Part shown: positions 35,940-46,702 of the stretch, one piece after another
Position numbering within the stretch: the stretch's first letter is position 1
How the letters are laid out: each line of letters begins with the position of its first letter
Position numbers and translations under genes: made by a program
Origin: Terebella lapidaria
Lineage: Eukaryota; Annelida; Polychaeta; Terebellida; Terebellidae
Direction: 5' to 3'
Assembly (NCBI GenBank): GCA_949152475.1
Contig: OX424568.1
Location: 22,667,667 to 22,731,666, forward strand
DNA length: 64,000 nucleotides
Notes under the pieces: generated by a model
What the model was told of the DNA's origin: nothing
The model's input: only the letters and a program-made list of their open reading frames with translations
Database searches by the model: none

Positions 35940-36808
35940 TGATCTGCAAGGTACTGGGCACTGGATGGAGAGCGCGGAATGCATGATACTACCAACAACA
36001 AGAAAACTTCATCCAAGTCACATGGAAATATCACAGGAAGGCAAATGGCTCGAGATTTCCTGCACAGTCTGCCCAAACTGCCATCACACTATTGTCGTGC
36101 CACAGAGGAGTATCTTGAACCCCTCAAAAGATCCAAGTCAGAGCTTGGACAAGTTGTTCCAGAATTTCTGCAGGGAGCGTGGCCAAGAGGCAGTTTCAAG
36201 GCAGCTTCTGGTGGAGGAGTTCGATAAAATGAAGCGTGGGTTATTCCAGCCAACGAAAGAACAGTGCGACAAATGTTGTGGTTACAGTGCAGGTCACATC
36301 AGAATATATATACAGAATATTTGCAGTTGAAAGAAGAGGCACGTGCAGAGAAGTCGAAGGATAAGAAAGCAGCTTATCAAGTGGTGATAACTATGGATCT
36401 ACAGGCAGTCCTTTTGAGCCCATCTTTGCAGGTAGGCACGATGTATTATAACACAAAACTCGCTTGCCACAACCTGACAATATTGCGATTGTCAGACCAT
36501 GATCTTGTGAATTACTTTTGGCACGAGGCAGAAGCTAATCTTTCTTCCTATGTCTTTGCTACATGCCTTGACTACTACATACAGTCTGAAGTAAGCACTG
36601 ACAAGAAAGAGCTCACCATTTTCAGTGATGGTTGCACGTACCAGAACCGTAATACCATCATGTCCAACATGCTTTTGAATGTAGCTGTCACACGCGGAAT
36701 GACCATCACCCACAAGTATCTCGAATCAATACATACACAAATGGAATGTGATTTAGTCCACAGCACTAATTTTGGAAACTTTGTCCAAGGGTTCCTTCTT
36801 GGAATGTG
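35940..36808 (+). pseudogene. Dead DDE-type transposase
   Basis: Three frames together read as one decayed protein. 35,979-36,130 has ARDFLHSLPKLPSHYCRATE. 36,130-36,300 has GLFQPTKEQCDKCCGYSAGH, a CxxC-type cysteine pair. 36,264-36,809 has VVITMDLQAVLLSPSLQV, then FSDGCTYQNRN, then HTQMECDLVHS. The last three motifs supply D, D and H..E.D positions as expected of an RNase-H-fold transposase. Two frameshifts (about 36,135 and 36,300) and loss of the C-terminus after the VHS motif (about 36,770) inactivate it. I do not assign a superfamily and found no paired inverted ends. Confidence 0.65.
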
Positions 36809-36809
36809 A

Positions 36810-37370
36810 TATTTGTCTGTTTGTCGGTAACTATTCGTGCTCTAATTGAAGCATCGCTCTGTATACGTATGACATATTTATTCCCAGTAAATCGTGCACA
36901 TGTACATATAATTAAACTCGCAAAATACATACATGTACATAAATAAAACAACGTTTAGCACAATAACAACATATATAACAATAACAAATAGCAGCATAGG
37001 CTATATGAAATCAGTAGACCGTGATGCACGATACCTGAATAATTATTTTTCCCGCACAATTCGTATATCAATTTTGAGTTCTCCACAGAAATAACACACA
37101 ATAACACACCACAAAACACAACACATCTGGTGCTTTCGTTTCCACATGTGATATGATCATGCTACTCTTTACGATAAATAAAACTGTACAATAAACAGAC
37201 AATAGCAATTCATTCGACAACATATTTTTGACCAAGAATATATACTGGTATATATCAGACGTAAAATTCAAAAATAGACACGATATACATGGAGCACACG
37301 TGATGTGAATTCGTATTCGTAAGCACACATTTGAATGTTGTATTATGGCTCCCCATAAGTTAAGTTCTAA
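36810..37370. other. No gene seen
   Basis: Starts with tttgtctgtttgtcggta (36,811), which recurs at 42,061-42,078 inside the element in unit A. This suggests a shared end or internal motif of one transposon family. The rest is AT-rich without structure. Confidence 0.4.
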
Positions 37371-37374
37371 AAAT

Positions 37375-38204
37375 TAGTCGAAGGGCGAAGGAAGGATATT
37401 ATACCAGACAAATGTATGATGATGAGCCACAGCGTTTTCTGTCAACAAAATTGTCACTGTGATATCTCAAGGTCATTGAAGGTCAAATTCAAGGTCACAA
37501 CTAAAATCGCTATATAAGACTTCCTATTTGAATACCAATATGCCAAATATATAATATACGTTGAAGTGTATACTGTACGTTGAAGTATTCTAGGAGTTTA
37601 CTTCATGCGGCTTCCATTATGGAGAAAAGGTGGATACATTTTTCCGAGTTCAAAACTCTTTCCTCTAGGGCGAAAGAAAATTTCGGCTGGAAATGGCTCA
37701 AAACAGATATTGGCAAGAAAAGAATTCTGTCGAAAAATGGTCCAAAAATCGTTTTTCAGTACAACTGGCTAATTTTTCCTCTCAAGATCATTCAAGGTCA
37801 CCACTGAAACCACCATGTATTATTTTGTATCCGAATGTACCAATAGTTGAGCACTGTGTTCTAGGATCCATACAGCTGCCAATATGTAGGAAATGTGGGT
37901 GACAAAGTTCAAAATTTTCTTGTACGGAAAACAATTTTTGGGGGCTGTAAATGGATCAAAATCAAAATTGCCACCAAGTGCAGACCTACGATTCAAGGGC
38001 AAATAAACACATACACAACACATGGGTACATAGGGAGCCTTATGTATGTATAATTTCGAGAAAAATAATTACTGAACAGAATTTGAGAATTTGACCATGA
38101 AAGTCCAAAATTGGCCATTTTCACCGTAAACGGCTGCCATTTTTTAAAAATGCGAAAATAAAAACACTGAAAACGAAAAAGGTACGGTAACCTAGAAATT
38201 GTCC
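37375..38204. mobile_element. Palindrome-ended repeat element III (decayed)
   Basis: Begins aaaaattagtcgaagggcgaag, a diverged form of the element I start, and has ggtcaaattcaaggtcaca. Near 38,060-38,200 it repeats the gttactgaacaga ... gtccaaaa ... ggcatttt-type segment, ending ggtacggtaacct. It stops about 16 bp before the left edge of the GPCR duplication. Confidence 0.55.
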
Positions 38205-38225
38205 GCACGTAGTCTTGGATGACCA

Positions 38226-39536
38226 CTACACAACACCAGAACCGGAATTTCCAGTTTTGTTTGTCCCCTGATGTGTGGATGTAGTGCTCTGTTTTTGATC
38301 TTTGTTGGAGCGTGGCCATAATGGTGATAGTAACTGGAGAATAGCCCTGTGATATGTAGGCGATGTCCTATGATACAAGAGTGGATTCCATAGCGAGTTC
38401 GAGTAAACAATCACGGCTGCCAGTTCCATAAAGATCTTAAGGACGACAGCCTCGGGTATCGTGCTCGGTCTCAGTTGGCTGACAAAGAGAACTATTGTAA
38501 TGGGCAGCCAGGTCAGGTAGAGCATGCCGATGATACGACCGACGGTCTTCGTGGGGTTCCGCTGTTTGTTGTCTGGTTTTTGCGTCATAGCGAGAAAGTT
38601 CTATGTTGGAGGGAGTAGACGGGAGTTGAATATTTATTACATATATTGCATAAGCTTACTAGCAAGGAAAGTAATTATCATAAAGTTCAAGCGTTATACT
38701 ACATTCACTAATACGATCCTATAATGTTATAGTTATACTACTATACAGTATATACAGTTGAGTGTACTTACCGGTGTCATCTCTTCTTCTCTATTCTGCA
38801 GTGCTAATGCACGACGCGCCAGTTGTATGTATAGCACTGTCATTACTACCAATGGGATGATCACCATTGGTAGGCCTATGAACGTCAGCAGGCGTGTATT
38901 CAGCACTTGTGATGGGAAACACATGGTCCCCGACTCCCATGTGTTCTCAAACGCACATATAAACATCGTACATGTAATCAGCAGCCACCCGCTTGGTATT
39001 ATCGCGTTGATACGTTTCCGAGAGAGCATATCACTACTTTGTAATGGATACTTCACGGAGATCCACCTGCCAATTGTCACGAATAACGTACTCCAAATCT
39101 GACTGGTGAACGCAATGGCTGTCAGGACTCCAGTTAAAATACAAGCGTACTTTGTGTTTTCCGTTTCACGAAACTGTAGTAGCGTCTTCCCTAGTATCAC
39201 CACTATGGCTGTTAGGAAGTCAGAGAAAGTCAAACTGAGTAGTATCGAGTTCTGCCGTGTCCTTGCATATTCAAATTTCGCGAAACAGTAAAGAACGATG
39301 AAGTTCACTGTTAATACAGCCACCGACATGACAAGATTGATGCCAGTAAAAATGTCCGTTATCAGCTCCAGACGTTCCGTCATTAGATGAGCATTCCTAC
39401 AACGGACCAGTTCAGCCATACGCAATGTACCGTTGTACTCTGAAATGTTTTGCGAGCAGGAAACCACAATTTCCAGTGAACTATCGACGACTGTCATGTT
39501 TTCTGGTAAAACGACTGTATCTGTAGACGCCGTCAT
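38226..39536 (-). CDS. Class A (rhodopsin-like) GPCR, copy A
   Basis: Seven-transmembrane receptor of 379 residues in two exons: 39,536-38,772 and 38,600-38,226. The intron has donor GTAAGT and an acceptor ending in ACATAG after a pyrimidine-rich stretch, phase 0. The extracellular N-terminus has N-glycosylation sites at N13, N30 and N35. TM2 carries D106. C132 and C206 can form the usual disulfide. TM4 has W184 and TM5 P228. TM6 has TWLP (W286, P288) and TM7 NPLLY (N327-Y331). The DRY motif is replaced by GRW (156-158). Ligand is unknown; amine-, peptide- or lipid-type orphan receptors all remain possible. The start ATG follows a 5'-UTR splice acceptor. It differs from copy B at 13 residues, 10 of them in exon 2. 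Confidence 0.9.
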
Positions 39537-39554
39537 TTCGACAGTTGGCGATCA
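39537..39554 (-). other. 5'-UTR segment after splice acceptor, GPCR A
   Basis: On the minus strand the T-rich run ttctattttttcattacag ends in a consensus acceptor, followed by 18 bases of leader before the ATG. The same acceptor is kept in copy B (leader 51,663-51,680) and in copy C, where it ends at 63,596. That supports a real intron in the leader. Confidence 0.75.
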
Positions 39555-39695
39555 CTGTAATGAAAAAATAGAAAGAAATATGCACATTATGAGATAATGA
39601 ATAGAAATGAAGATTTCAGGAAGCTTTTAAGATGAACAAAGGGTGTTTTCAGTGAAAAATTACTTTGATTCTTTTTGAAATCTTTCGTGGCTCAC

Positions 39696-39800
39696 CTTGG
39701 TACGCATACAGGTATGTGCATTGCTAGTGGTGAGAGAGTTACTCCTTATAGAGTCTTCCAAGAGAAAGTCTTGATTCTTGGTGGCCGTGTGTCAGATGAG
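39696..39800 (-). promoter_or_regulatory. Noncoding first exon of GPCR A
   Basis: Minus-strand CTGTATGCGTACCAAG is followed by a donor GTGAGC, giving a leader exon ending at 39,696 and a 5'-UTR intron of about 140 bp. The same junction is at 51,822 in copy B and 63,376 in copy C. The upstream limit (transcription start) is not defined, and no TATA box is evident. Confidence 0.65.
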
Positions 39801-40280
39801 ACATGAAATACGCGGTTGTTTTCCTAGCGAATGGTGCCAGTTGAATAGAATTGTCATCCTATCGAAGAGTCAGGTTGATGACGGAGACCTATCCACTAGG
39901 CATCGTCGTGTGATTTCTCCATTCGTTTTTCTCTGCAAAGTGGGCGCGGTTCAGCACATGCCTTATGTAGTCAAAATGGAGATGCACACCACAACGTCAA
40001 CGCATCGTCTGCCTAAACACGTTTGTGTCTGTGCGTTTTATAACTATGATGCCCAAGTGTTTATTAAATCATTGATAGTTTTTACAGTTTTCTTATTTTT
40101 GTTATGTTGCCAGGTGATATTAATCATCGAGTAATATAATTGCTACCACATGACACGCAGCCAACTGAGCTAAGTGCAATTTATAGATTCATATATCAAT
40201 AGCAATGTTTATCCCACCTCAATTTAATACACTGCCGCTGATTACAAGTAGCTTATCATACTTGCCAAGTTTCGTTTCAC
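39778..40280. promoter_or_regulatory. Conserved upstream block, GPCR A
   Basis: Conserved in all three copies (B: about 51,922-52,426; C inverted: about 62,811-63,270). It contains a ccgcgcccactttgca-type GC box (reverse of 39,934-39,953) and a region that can also be read as a plus-strand ORF of 118 codons. The ORF is cut to 89 codons in B by a one-base change and diverges strongly in C. I therefore favour promoter and 5' flank over a divergent gene. The block runs up to the LINE insertion point at 40,281. Confidence 0.55.
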
Positions 40281-41520
40281 AACAACATGTTGATGATATG
40301 TATGAATATTTATGTTGGAACCTGACTTTAGAAATGGATCGCTGTCAGAAACCCAAAAAGAAGAAGCCCTGTAGTGAAAAAACAAGCAAGCATAATAAAC
40401 CTTACTGGAGCCCAAAACTAGCACAATTATGGAATACACTGAAAAAGAAACAACATATATACACAAAACATACAGGCACAAGACGCTCTAAAAGATTATT
40501 ATTAAATGAGTATAAGTTTGCTCGGAAGGAATTCGACATTGAGCTTCGAAGATCTGAACGTCGATACTTTAAAGAAAAAGTTCTAGAATTGGAAAATAGC
40601 TGTAATGAAAATCCAAACGATTTTTGGAAATTTATTAAAACGCTGGGTCCTCATAAGAAGTTTGAAATTCCGATGAAAGTTCATGACGGTGACGGATTCA
40701 ATATGAACCCAGATTTTGTCTTAAATAAATGGAAGAATGATTTTGAAAGCTTGTAAAACATGCCTGAGCTGGATTATGATAATGCATTTTATGAAGATAA
40801 AGTTAACAAAGTGAATGAATATGAAATGAACTCTACAGAAACGAACAGTATAATAAATGTGGACATCTCTTACGATGAAGTTGAAAAAGTAGTTATGAAG
40901 CTGAAATGTAGAAACAGCAATGGGACTAGATAATATTCCAATCGGAATTCTCGAACATAATTCTGTAATTTTAATTCTGTGGAAACTGTTTAGATGTTAT
41001 TTCATGTATGGTATATCCCCCACACTGTGGTTAAAGGCAATCGTAAATCCTATTCCCAAAAGTTCTCCATCCGACCCTCATTCGCCTTCACAATACAGAG
41101 GTATAAGTTTGTCGAGCACAATTGGAAAGGTTTACTCAGGATTATTGAATGAACGTATTGTATCGTATTGTGAATTCCTTGATATATATGTAGATGAGCA
41201 AAACGGGTTCCGTGAGAAAAAAAGATCGTGTGAAGACCATATTAAGTTCTTAGCAGTGTTATTACCAGTCAGCTCACAATAAATGAAGGTGCTTTTGTAG
41301 CGATTGTAGACTTGGAAAAAGCATTCGACTGGGTTGATAGGAAATTGCTATTGTACAGACTACTTGAATATAATGTTGATGGCAAAATGTATGATGCTAT
41401 CAAAAGTTATTATAAATTTACAGAATCGTGTATAGAATTCAATGGTCTACTATCTGATTTGTTCGTCACAAATAACGGTGTACGTCAAGGTGACCCTATG
41501 TCACCGACGCTTTTCACTTT

Positions 41521-44500
41521 TAGTCTAGGGTATATAGTGTTTCACGGGGAAAAAATTGCAACACTAACAAATCATGTGGAATTGTTTGCATTGAAGGCAT
41601 CTGAATAACATACTAAAAGTTTAAAGATATAAAAAATCAGGAACATTCCTAAACATAGGGTGAAACTTTTCTAGTTTTTCACTCTCGAAACACCACAATA
41701 AGTATGTTTGCTGCAATAGAACATTGTGTTTATATCAATTTCGCTGCATATATATCCACTAAAACTACTCCTATACATGTACATTAACTCCAGTACATGT
41801 ACATTAACATATAAGAGGTTACCCATACAGCCCACTTAAAATATGCGTCCCACAAAGCGAAACCCCCTATGCACGAAACCCCCTATGCGAAAGATTAAGG
41901 AATGACCTCACTCTTACGGAGCGCCTGACCTCACCCTCAGCTGGATTGGTGTCTGTGATGTTCACATGGCTTTGACTTTGATACTTTAGTATCACTTCGA
42001 TTTGACCACGTACACTGATTTTGTAAAATTCATCCATGGATTAGGTCTTGGAATTATGAATTTGTCTGTTTGTCGGTATCCATTCTAATTCCCCGACAAA
42101 GTCATGAAATGGCAGAATAGTGTCAACTTCTCCCATTCTCCTACTCATCGGAACAGCACTACTTATAACCAACTCTCATAATCCACGTCTTGCTCGTCGC
42201 TTTTTACCAACTGGGATTGTTGGAATCACCAGGATCATCCCTCTTGGGGCCCAGCCTCCCATAGGAACTCGAACACCGAGTCGGAATGGGTTTCATGCCG
42301 GTCGGCTGGCCCTGTCTGGCTCCGGACCTGGGGCCGAGTCCTGATAGGAACCTGGTTTCAATTAGGACAATCAATGCCGATGCTGTCAGCATTGATTCTA
42401 CATGCTGCATTCTTTGACCTTTGGGTCGGATATCCTCTCTTCCAGACGATGTCTCAGCCTCGAGGCTAGTCTTCGCCGCCATCATTGCAACGAGGGATTC
42501 AGAACTCTCCTTCAGGCTCTCCTTGGCTTTTGGAACGTTTAGTGGGACTCCCGGCTAAGGCCGTTTCCGTAAGATTTCTGTCTGGTACAACAATACCTTC
42601 AGGAGCTACCCCAAAGGTCTCAGGCAGTTGGAGCTGAGCCTCGGCGGTCGTCTAACGTTTCAGCCCCAGACGATGTTCAATTCTAAAAGTCAGTAGCTGA
42701 AAAATCAGATGACCCATCGTTTGTTGCATGCCAGCCTGCACAAGAGCTGTCTCCGGTATCTTCCTGCTTTCCACAGGAAGGTTTAACACAGGAAGCCACA
42801 TGCAGCTGATTGTCATCCCTGCTTCTACGCTGCCAAGCTCTCCAGCCCGGGCTCGTACCCAAGGGAACAATTTCTCGTGGTTACTCTGGTACAGAATATT
42901 TTTTCATGTCCCAATTGCCTTTCCTGTGCTTGGTTACACCAGGCCAGCCTCAGCGACCAATAAAGCTCTCACTGGTTCCACCCTATCCGCTTTTCTGATT
43001 GGTATTGCACCCACTGAAATGCCGTCACCAGAAGACTCCATGGGGGTGGATGAGCTCGACCAGAGTTCCAACATCGCTCGCTCCTCGGATGGCAGGGAGT
43101 GGATGGCAGGACTTACTCTCCAAGGAGAAGCTCCTTCTCGGGCATTCACGCCTGGGGTCACAGTTCCCACCTGAACCCCCAATTAAGTCGTTGACTTCGG
43201 TGGACCAGGTGGCCTGCGGCAGTCCCATACATCCAGCTGAAGCTCATCAGCAGTTGCCTATGAGTTGGAGTGTTTGCCAAGCTTTCAAACGCCGGTAGCA
43301 GAGAGCTCTCAAGAACAAGGGAAAAAATACCAAGCGGTCGAAGCTCTCCAAGTTTATTTAACCTTCCCAGAAGGACTTTCTTGCCAAGCCGTTTTGGCCC
43401 TCCCAAGGAGGCGTTGCGCTACTTATCCACCCCTAACTCGGTGTCTGTGCCGATGTCGCAGTCAGGGGAGGTCCAACGACCCCTACAGTCTGTAGCCTTG
43501 ATAGACACTACTCTGGATTGGCTGGCAGCTGTCACAATATATATGCTCGACCAGCTTGTCTCACGTGAGGTCTTGGAGGAAGTACTGCAGTCGACAGTTG
43601 GGCTCTTTAACAATGTGGGCTTCATGATCAGGGAATGCTTCCACCAAGCCTCTTTTGGAACCTTTTTGTATTGCACAGTTGCAACATGTCACTCCATTTC
43701 AAGTCCCTCGATGTCCTCTGGACAAAGTTGCGACTGCCTCATGCTGGCGTCCAATACTCAGGAAACATTTAGGAATTTTCAAGCTCGTAGTTCCCCTCTG
43801 AAACCATTGGGCTCCAAATATATACCATGCCAAAACTGAACTTACAGGAACATGCGAGTTGTTGAAAGGATCTCAGCAGAACCACTTGTATAGGCCCTAT
43901 GTTTTCATTGTGGGTGGGAGTTGTGGATGTGGATGGGCTCAGATCGGTTGTGGCAAAGTTCCTGTCATGCAATATTCTGCTTTAGAAGTATAAGTAAGCA
44001 TGCTCCATCAAGATTTTTGATATGCTTTGCCGCGCATAAATTAGCATCAAACTCTCGGCCACAACAACTGGATAAGCTATTCTTCCTGTTTGTGAATATG
44101 ACAAGGGATTATCATTGCTCGTTGCTGTGCTGAGCGAGCACCATTCACACTTGTGGTTGAACGAAGCGTCTTCGTGAATGGAGAATCATTGCATCGTGAG
44201 GAGTCGTTATTCATCAAAATGACTTATTCCAAGCTACTATCAAACAGGTGATTGTGCGAGAGGTAGAACTACTCTAAGTCACTACAAAGCTGAGCTGCCT
44301 GTCTCCAGCATATGACTCTGCTAACATGCAGTCCCTCCACTTTCCTGCAAATTCAATAGGCAAGTATGTACTGTGATTGTCATTATATCTTATCAATAAA
44401 TTGTAGTGAGTCCATGTATGTGTTGGTTAGTTGATCAGTTGACTATGGGTCCACTGCTGCTGGTATCTCTTTCACTGGGTATAAACATCAATATAGGCGC

Positions 44501-45240
44501 CAAAATATTGCTTCACAGAAGCGGATATATAGTCGAAAATTCTCACACATTTTTATGGCAGCCATATTTATTTCTGAGGCAACAAACAGTTACAGGGACA
44601 CGGCGGTATCACCACTGTATTTCTTGGGTCAGATAATATAGGAGTAGACACCATCATTTTGCCTTAATCTGACATAGAAGCTGAAATATAGCTAGAAACG
44701 TGTTTTTTTCGAATTTTCCAGGTTTTTCATGGCAGCCATTTCAGATTTTGAAACATCCGACAGTCACAGAAACTCAGCAATACCACCATTTGATTCCTTG
44801 GGTCAGAAAACATGGGAGTAGACACTTAAATCACCAACGCAGGTGCAGTAGATAACTCGCTAGTTCAATTTTAAGCTATTTCGCGTATAAATGGCGGCCA
44901 TCTTGGATTTTTGAGAAAAACCCCCATGGGATTGATGGGGACTTTTTTGTGGGTTATTGATATGGTCACCGGAGTCACTGTGCAAAAATTTAGCTTTGAC
45001 ACCCAATTTTCTACCCCAAACCCTGACAGGAGACTGAATTCTGATAGGCGAAATGGTGCGGAAAATTACTCAAATGGGGGGTCCAAAGAATTGTGATTTT
45101 GTCCAACTTCCCATATTTTGAGAACTTTAGACTTTTGATATGTTGTTCAGCATATATTTTTGTAATCAAATCACGATTGATATGTAGTGTTGCAAGTTTT
45201 TCCTATCTGATCCCATTTGGGCCATAAAAGCCCTGGACTA
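41521..45240. mobile_element. 3,720-bp inverted-repeat element inserted in LINE copy A
   Basis: Absent from the matching position in unit B (53,666/53,667), which gives exact ends. The left end is TAGTCTAGGG and the right end, read inverted, TAGTCCAGGG. Subterminal similarity continues further in (ggaaaaa.ttgcaacacta). The target TTT is doubled (41,518-41,520 and 45,241-45,243). Inside are a GC-rich coding-like stretch at about 42,120-43,850 and, at 44,490-45,100, three diverged repeats built around atggc(a/g)gccat, each followed by a gggtca or gtcacc stretch. No transposase with catalytic motifs is visible, so it is probably non-autonomous. The 3-bp duplication fits several DNA transposon superfamilies. 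Confidence 0.8.
43270..43839 (+). pseudogene. GC-rich ORF, possibly gag-like, inside the element
   Basis: A 189-codon frame with a proline/serine-rich N-terminal half and a helical stretch around TTLDWLAAVTIYMLDQLVSR. The layout recalls capsid-like (gag) proteins of retroelements such as DIRS types, but I cannot confirm it. Upstream frames at 42,728-43,174 and 42,999-43,298 look like parts of the same decayed coding region in other frames. Its base composition differs sharply from the surroundings, as expected of captured or nested sequence. Confidence 0.3.
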
Positions 45241-46702
45241 TTTGTACATAAATAAGCTAGTAGGGGAAATAAATAGTATGAAAAGAGGAGTGAAATTTGG
45301 GGGTTTCAATGTAAGTATTCTTATGTATGCCGACGATATGGTATTGTTAGCCACAACTGAATGTGATTTACAAGCAATGTTGAACAAATTGAGCGATTGG
45401 TGTAATAGATGGAGATTGAAAGTGAATACTGCCAAAACAAATATTGTACATTTTAGACCTAATAGGAAAAACGGTAACAGAATATAAGTTTATGTACAAC
45501 CAAAACCCGTTAGAAATTGTTGATCAATATAAATATCTGGGAGTTATATTTGACGAGCATTTAAATTTTAATATTTGCTCGAAGACACTGGCTGCTGCTG
45601 GTGGTCGAGCTCTTGGAGCAATGTGGTCAAAGTATAAGAATATGAAACATGTTGGTTTCAATTCGTATACAAAAATGTATGAAACAGGCGTCATCTCAGT
45701 TTTAGATTATGGAACTGGTATATGGTGGCATAATAAGTTAAATCACTCAGAAATGATTCGAAACAAAGCAATACGTTATTACTTAGGGGTCCATAACTTC
45801 ACTGGAGTAAGTGCACTACAGGGGGAAATTGGTTGGTTGACATGTAAATACAGAAAATATTTGAATATGTTGAGGTTTTGGAACCATTTGATAAAAATGC
45901 CTAGTGAACGTCTCACAAAGCAAGTTTTTATTGCACAGTATAATATGAGTGACGACAAAAGGTGTAAAAAAGTAAAGAGTATATTTTGTTCGATCAACCT
46001 AGTGGATGTATGTCAACACAAAAAACAATGTAACCTGCCTTCATGTAAAGATAAACTTTGTCAGTTGGTTGAGAATGAATGGAAGCTCGCAAAAGTCAAG
46101 AAACCTAAGCTACGATCGTATCTTAAGTTTAAGAGTGAATTTACAACCGAGTCTTATGTTTTTAATGGAAACAGATATGAGAGATCTATTATTGCTAAGT
46201 TGCGATGTGGTATTTTACAGTTACATGTAGAGTCGGGGAGATTAAATCAAACATTGTTAGAAGTTTATGTCAAATATGTAATATGGGTATGATTGAAGAC
46301 GAGATACATTTTGTCTGTGTTTGTCCTAAATATTTCAGTCAAAGACAATTGTTGTATAGCCGCATGAAGGAAGAGGATGCCGATTTTGATAATAAAACAG
46401 AGATGGATAAATTTGTTTATATAATAAAAGGTGGATCAAAACATTTTGCGAAATATTTACTCAGTGCTTGGAAAATAAGGATGGATGTGCTTTATAGGTT
46501 GAGATAGAATTCTCTTATTTAATCAATTCGTCATGTTATTGTCATAACGTTCCTAAACAGGTGTTATTTTAAACTGACTTACATGTATAAGCCAGTGATG
46601 GCTGGGTGATTAAATGCATACGTTTTTCAATATTTGTATATCATATATGTAACCACATGTCAGTATAATAAAAGAATGAATGAAATGAAATAAAAAGAAT
46701 GA

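Larger units (their letters stand above)
40281..46702 (+). pseudogene. 5'-truncated non-LTR retrotransposon (LINE), copy A, interrupted
   Basis: Begins in the linker before the reverse transcriptase, so endonuclease and ORF1 are missing. RT landmarks in order: IGKVYSGLLNERI, NGFRE, IVDLEKAFDWVDRKLL, GVRQGDPMSPTLFT, LMYADDMVLLATT and YKYLGVIF. A C-terminal cysteine/histidine motif CQIC...H..CVCP follows at about 46,270-46,330. Four frameshifts (near 40,915, 41,280, 45,480 and 46,245) are shared with copy B. A stop at 40,754 is private to A. The 3' end has an aatgaatgaaatgaaataaaaa tail. Flanks show a 19-20 bp target duplication (tgccaa...gtttcac, 40,262-40,280 and 46,703-46,722). The clade is of the Jockey/CR1/I type; not resolved. 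Confidence 0.85.

Noticed and set aside
38758-39291. Plus-strand ORFs of 114 and 61 codons (and their twins at 50,884-51,417).
   Set aside because: Exact antisense of GPCR exon 1; open only because of the receptor's codon use.
40205-40756. A 183-codon ORF apparently starting at ATG 40,205 and containing LINE protein sequence.
   Set aside because: The first 26 or so codons are host flank. The LINE begins at 40,281 (shown by the target duplication and the empty site in C), so the start and fusion are accidental.
44406-45096. Short ORFs between the GC-rich cargo and the right end of the 3.7-kb element.
   Set aside because: They lie in the diverged subterminal repeats (atggc(a/g)gccat units), which are noncoding structure.
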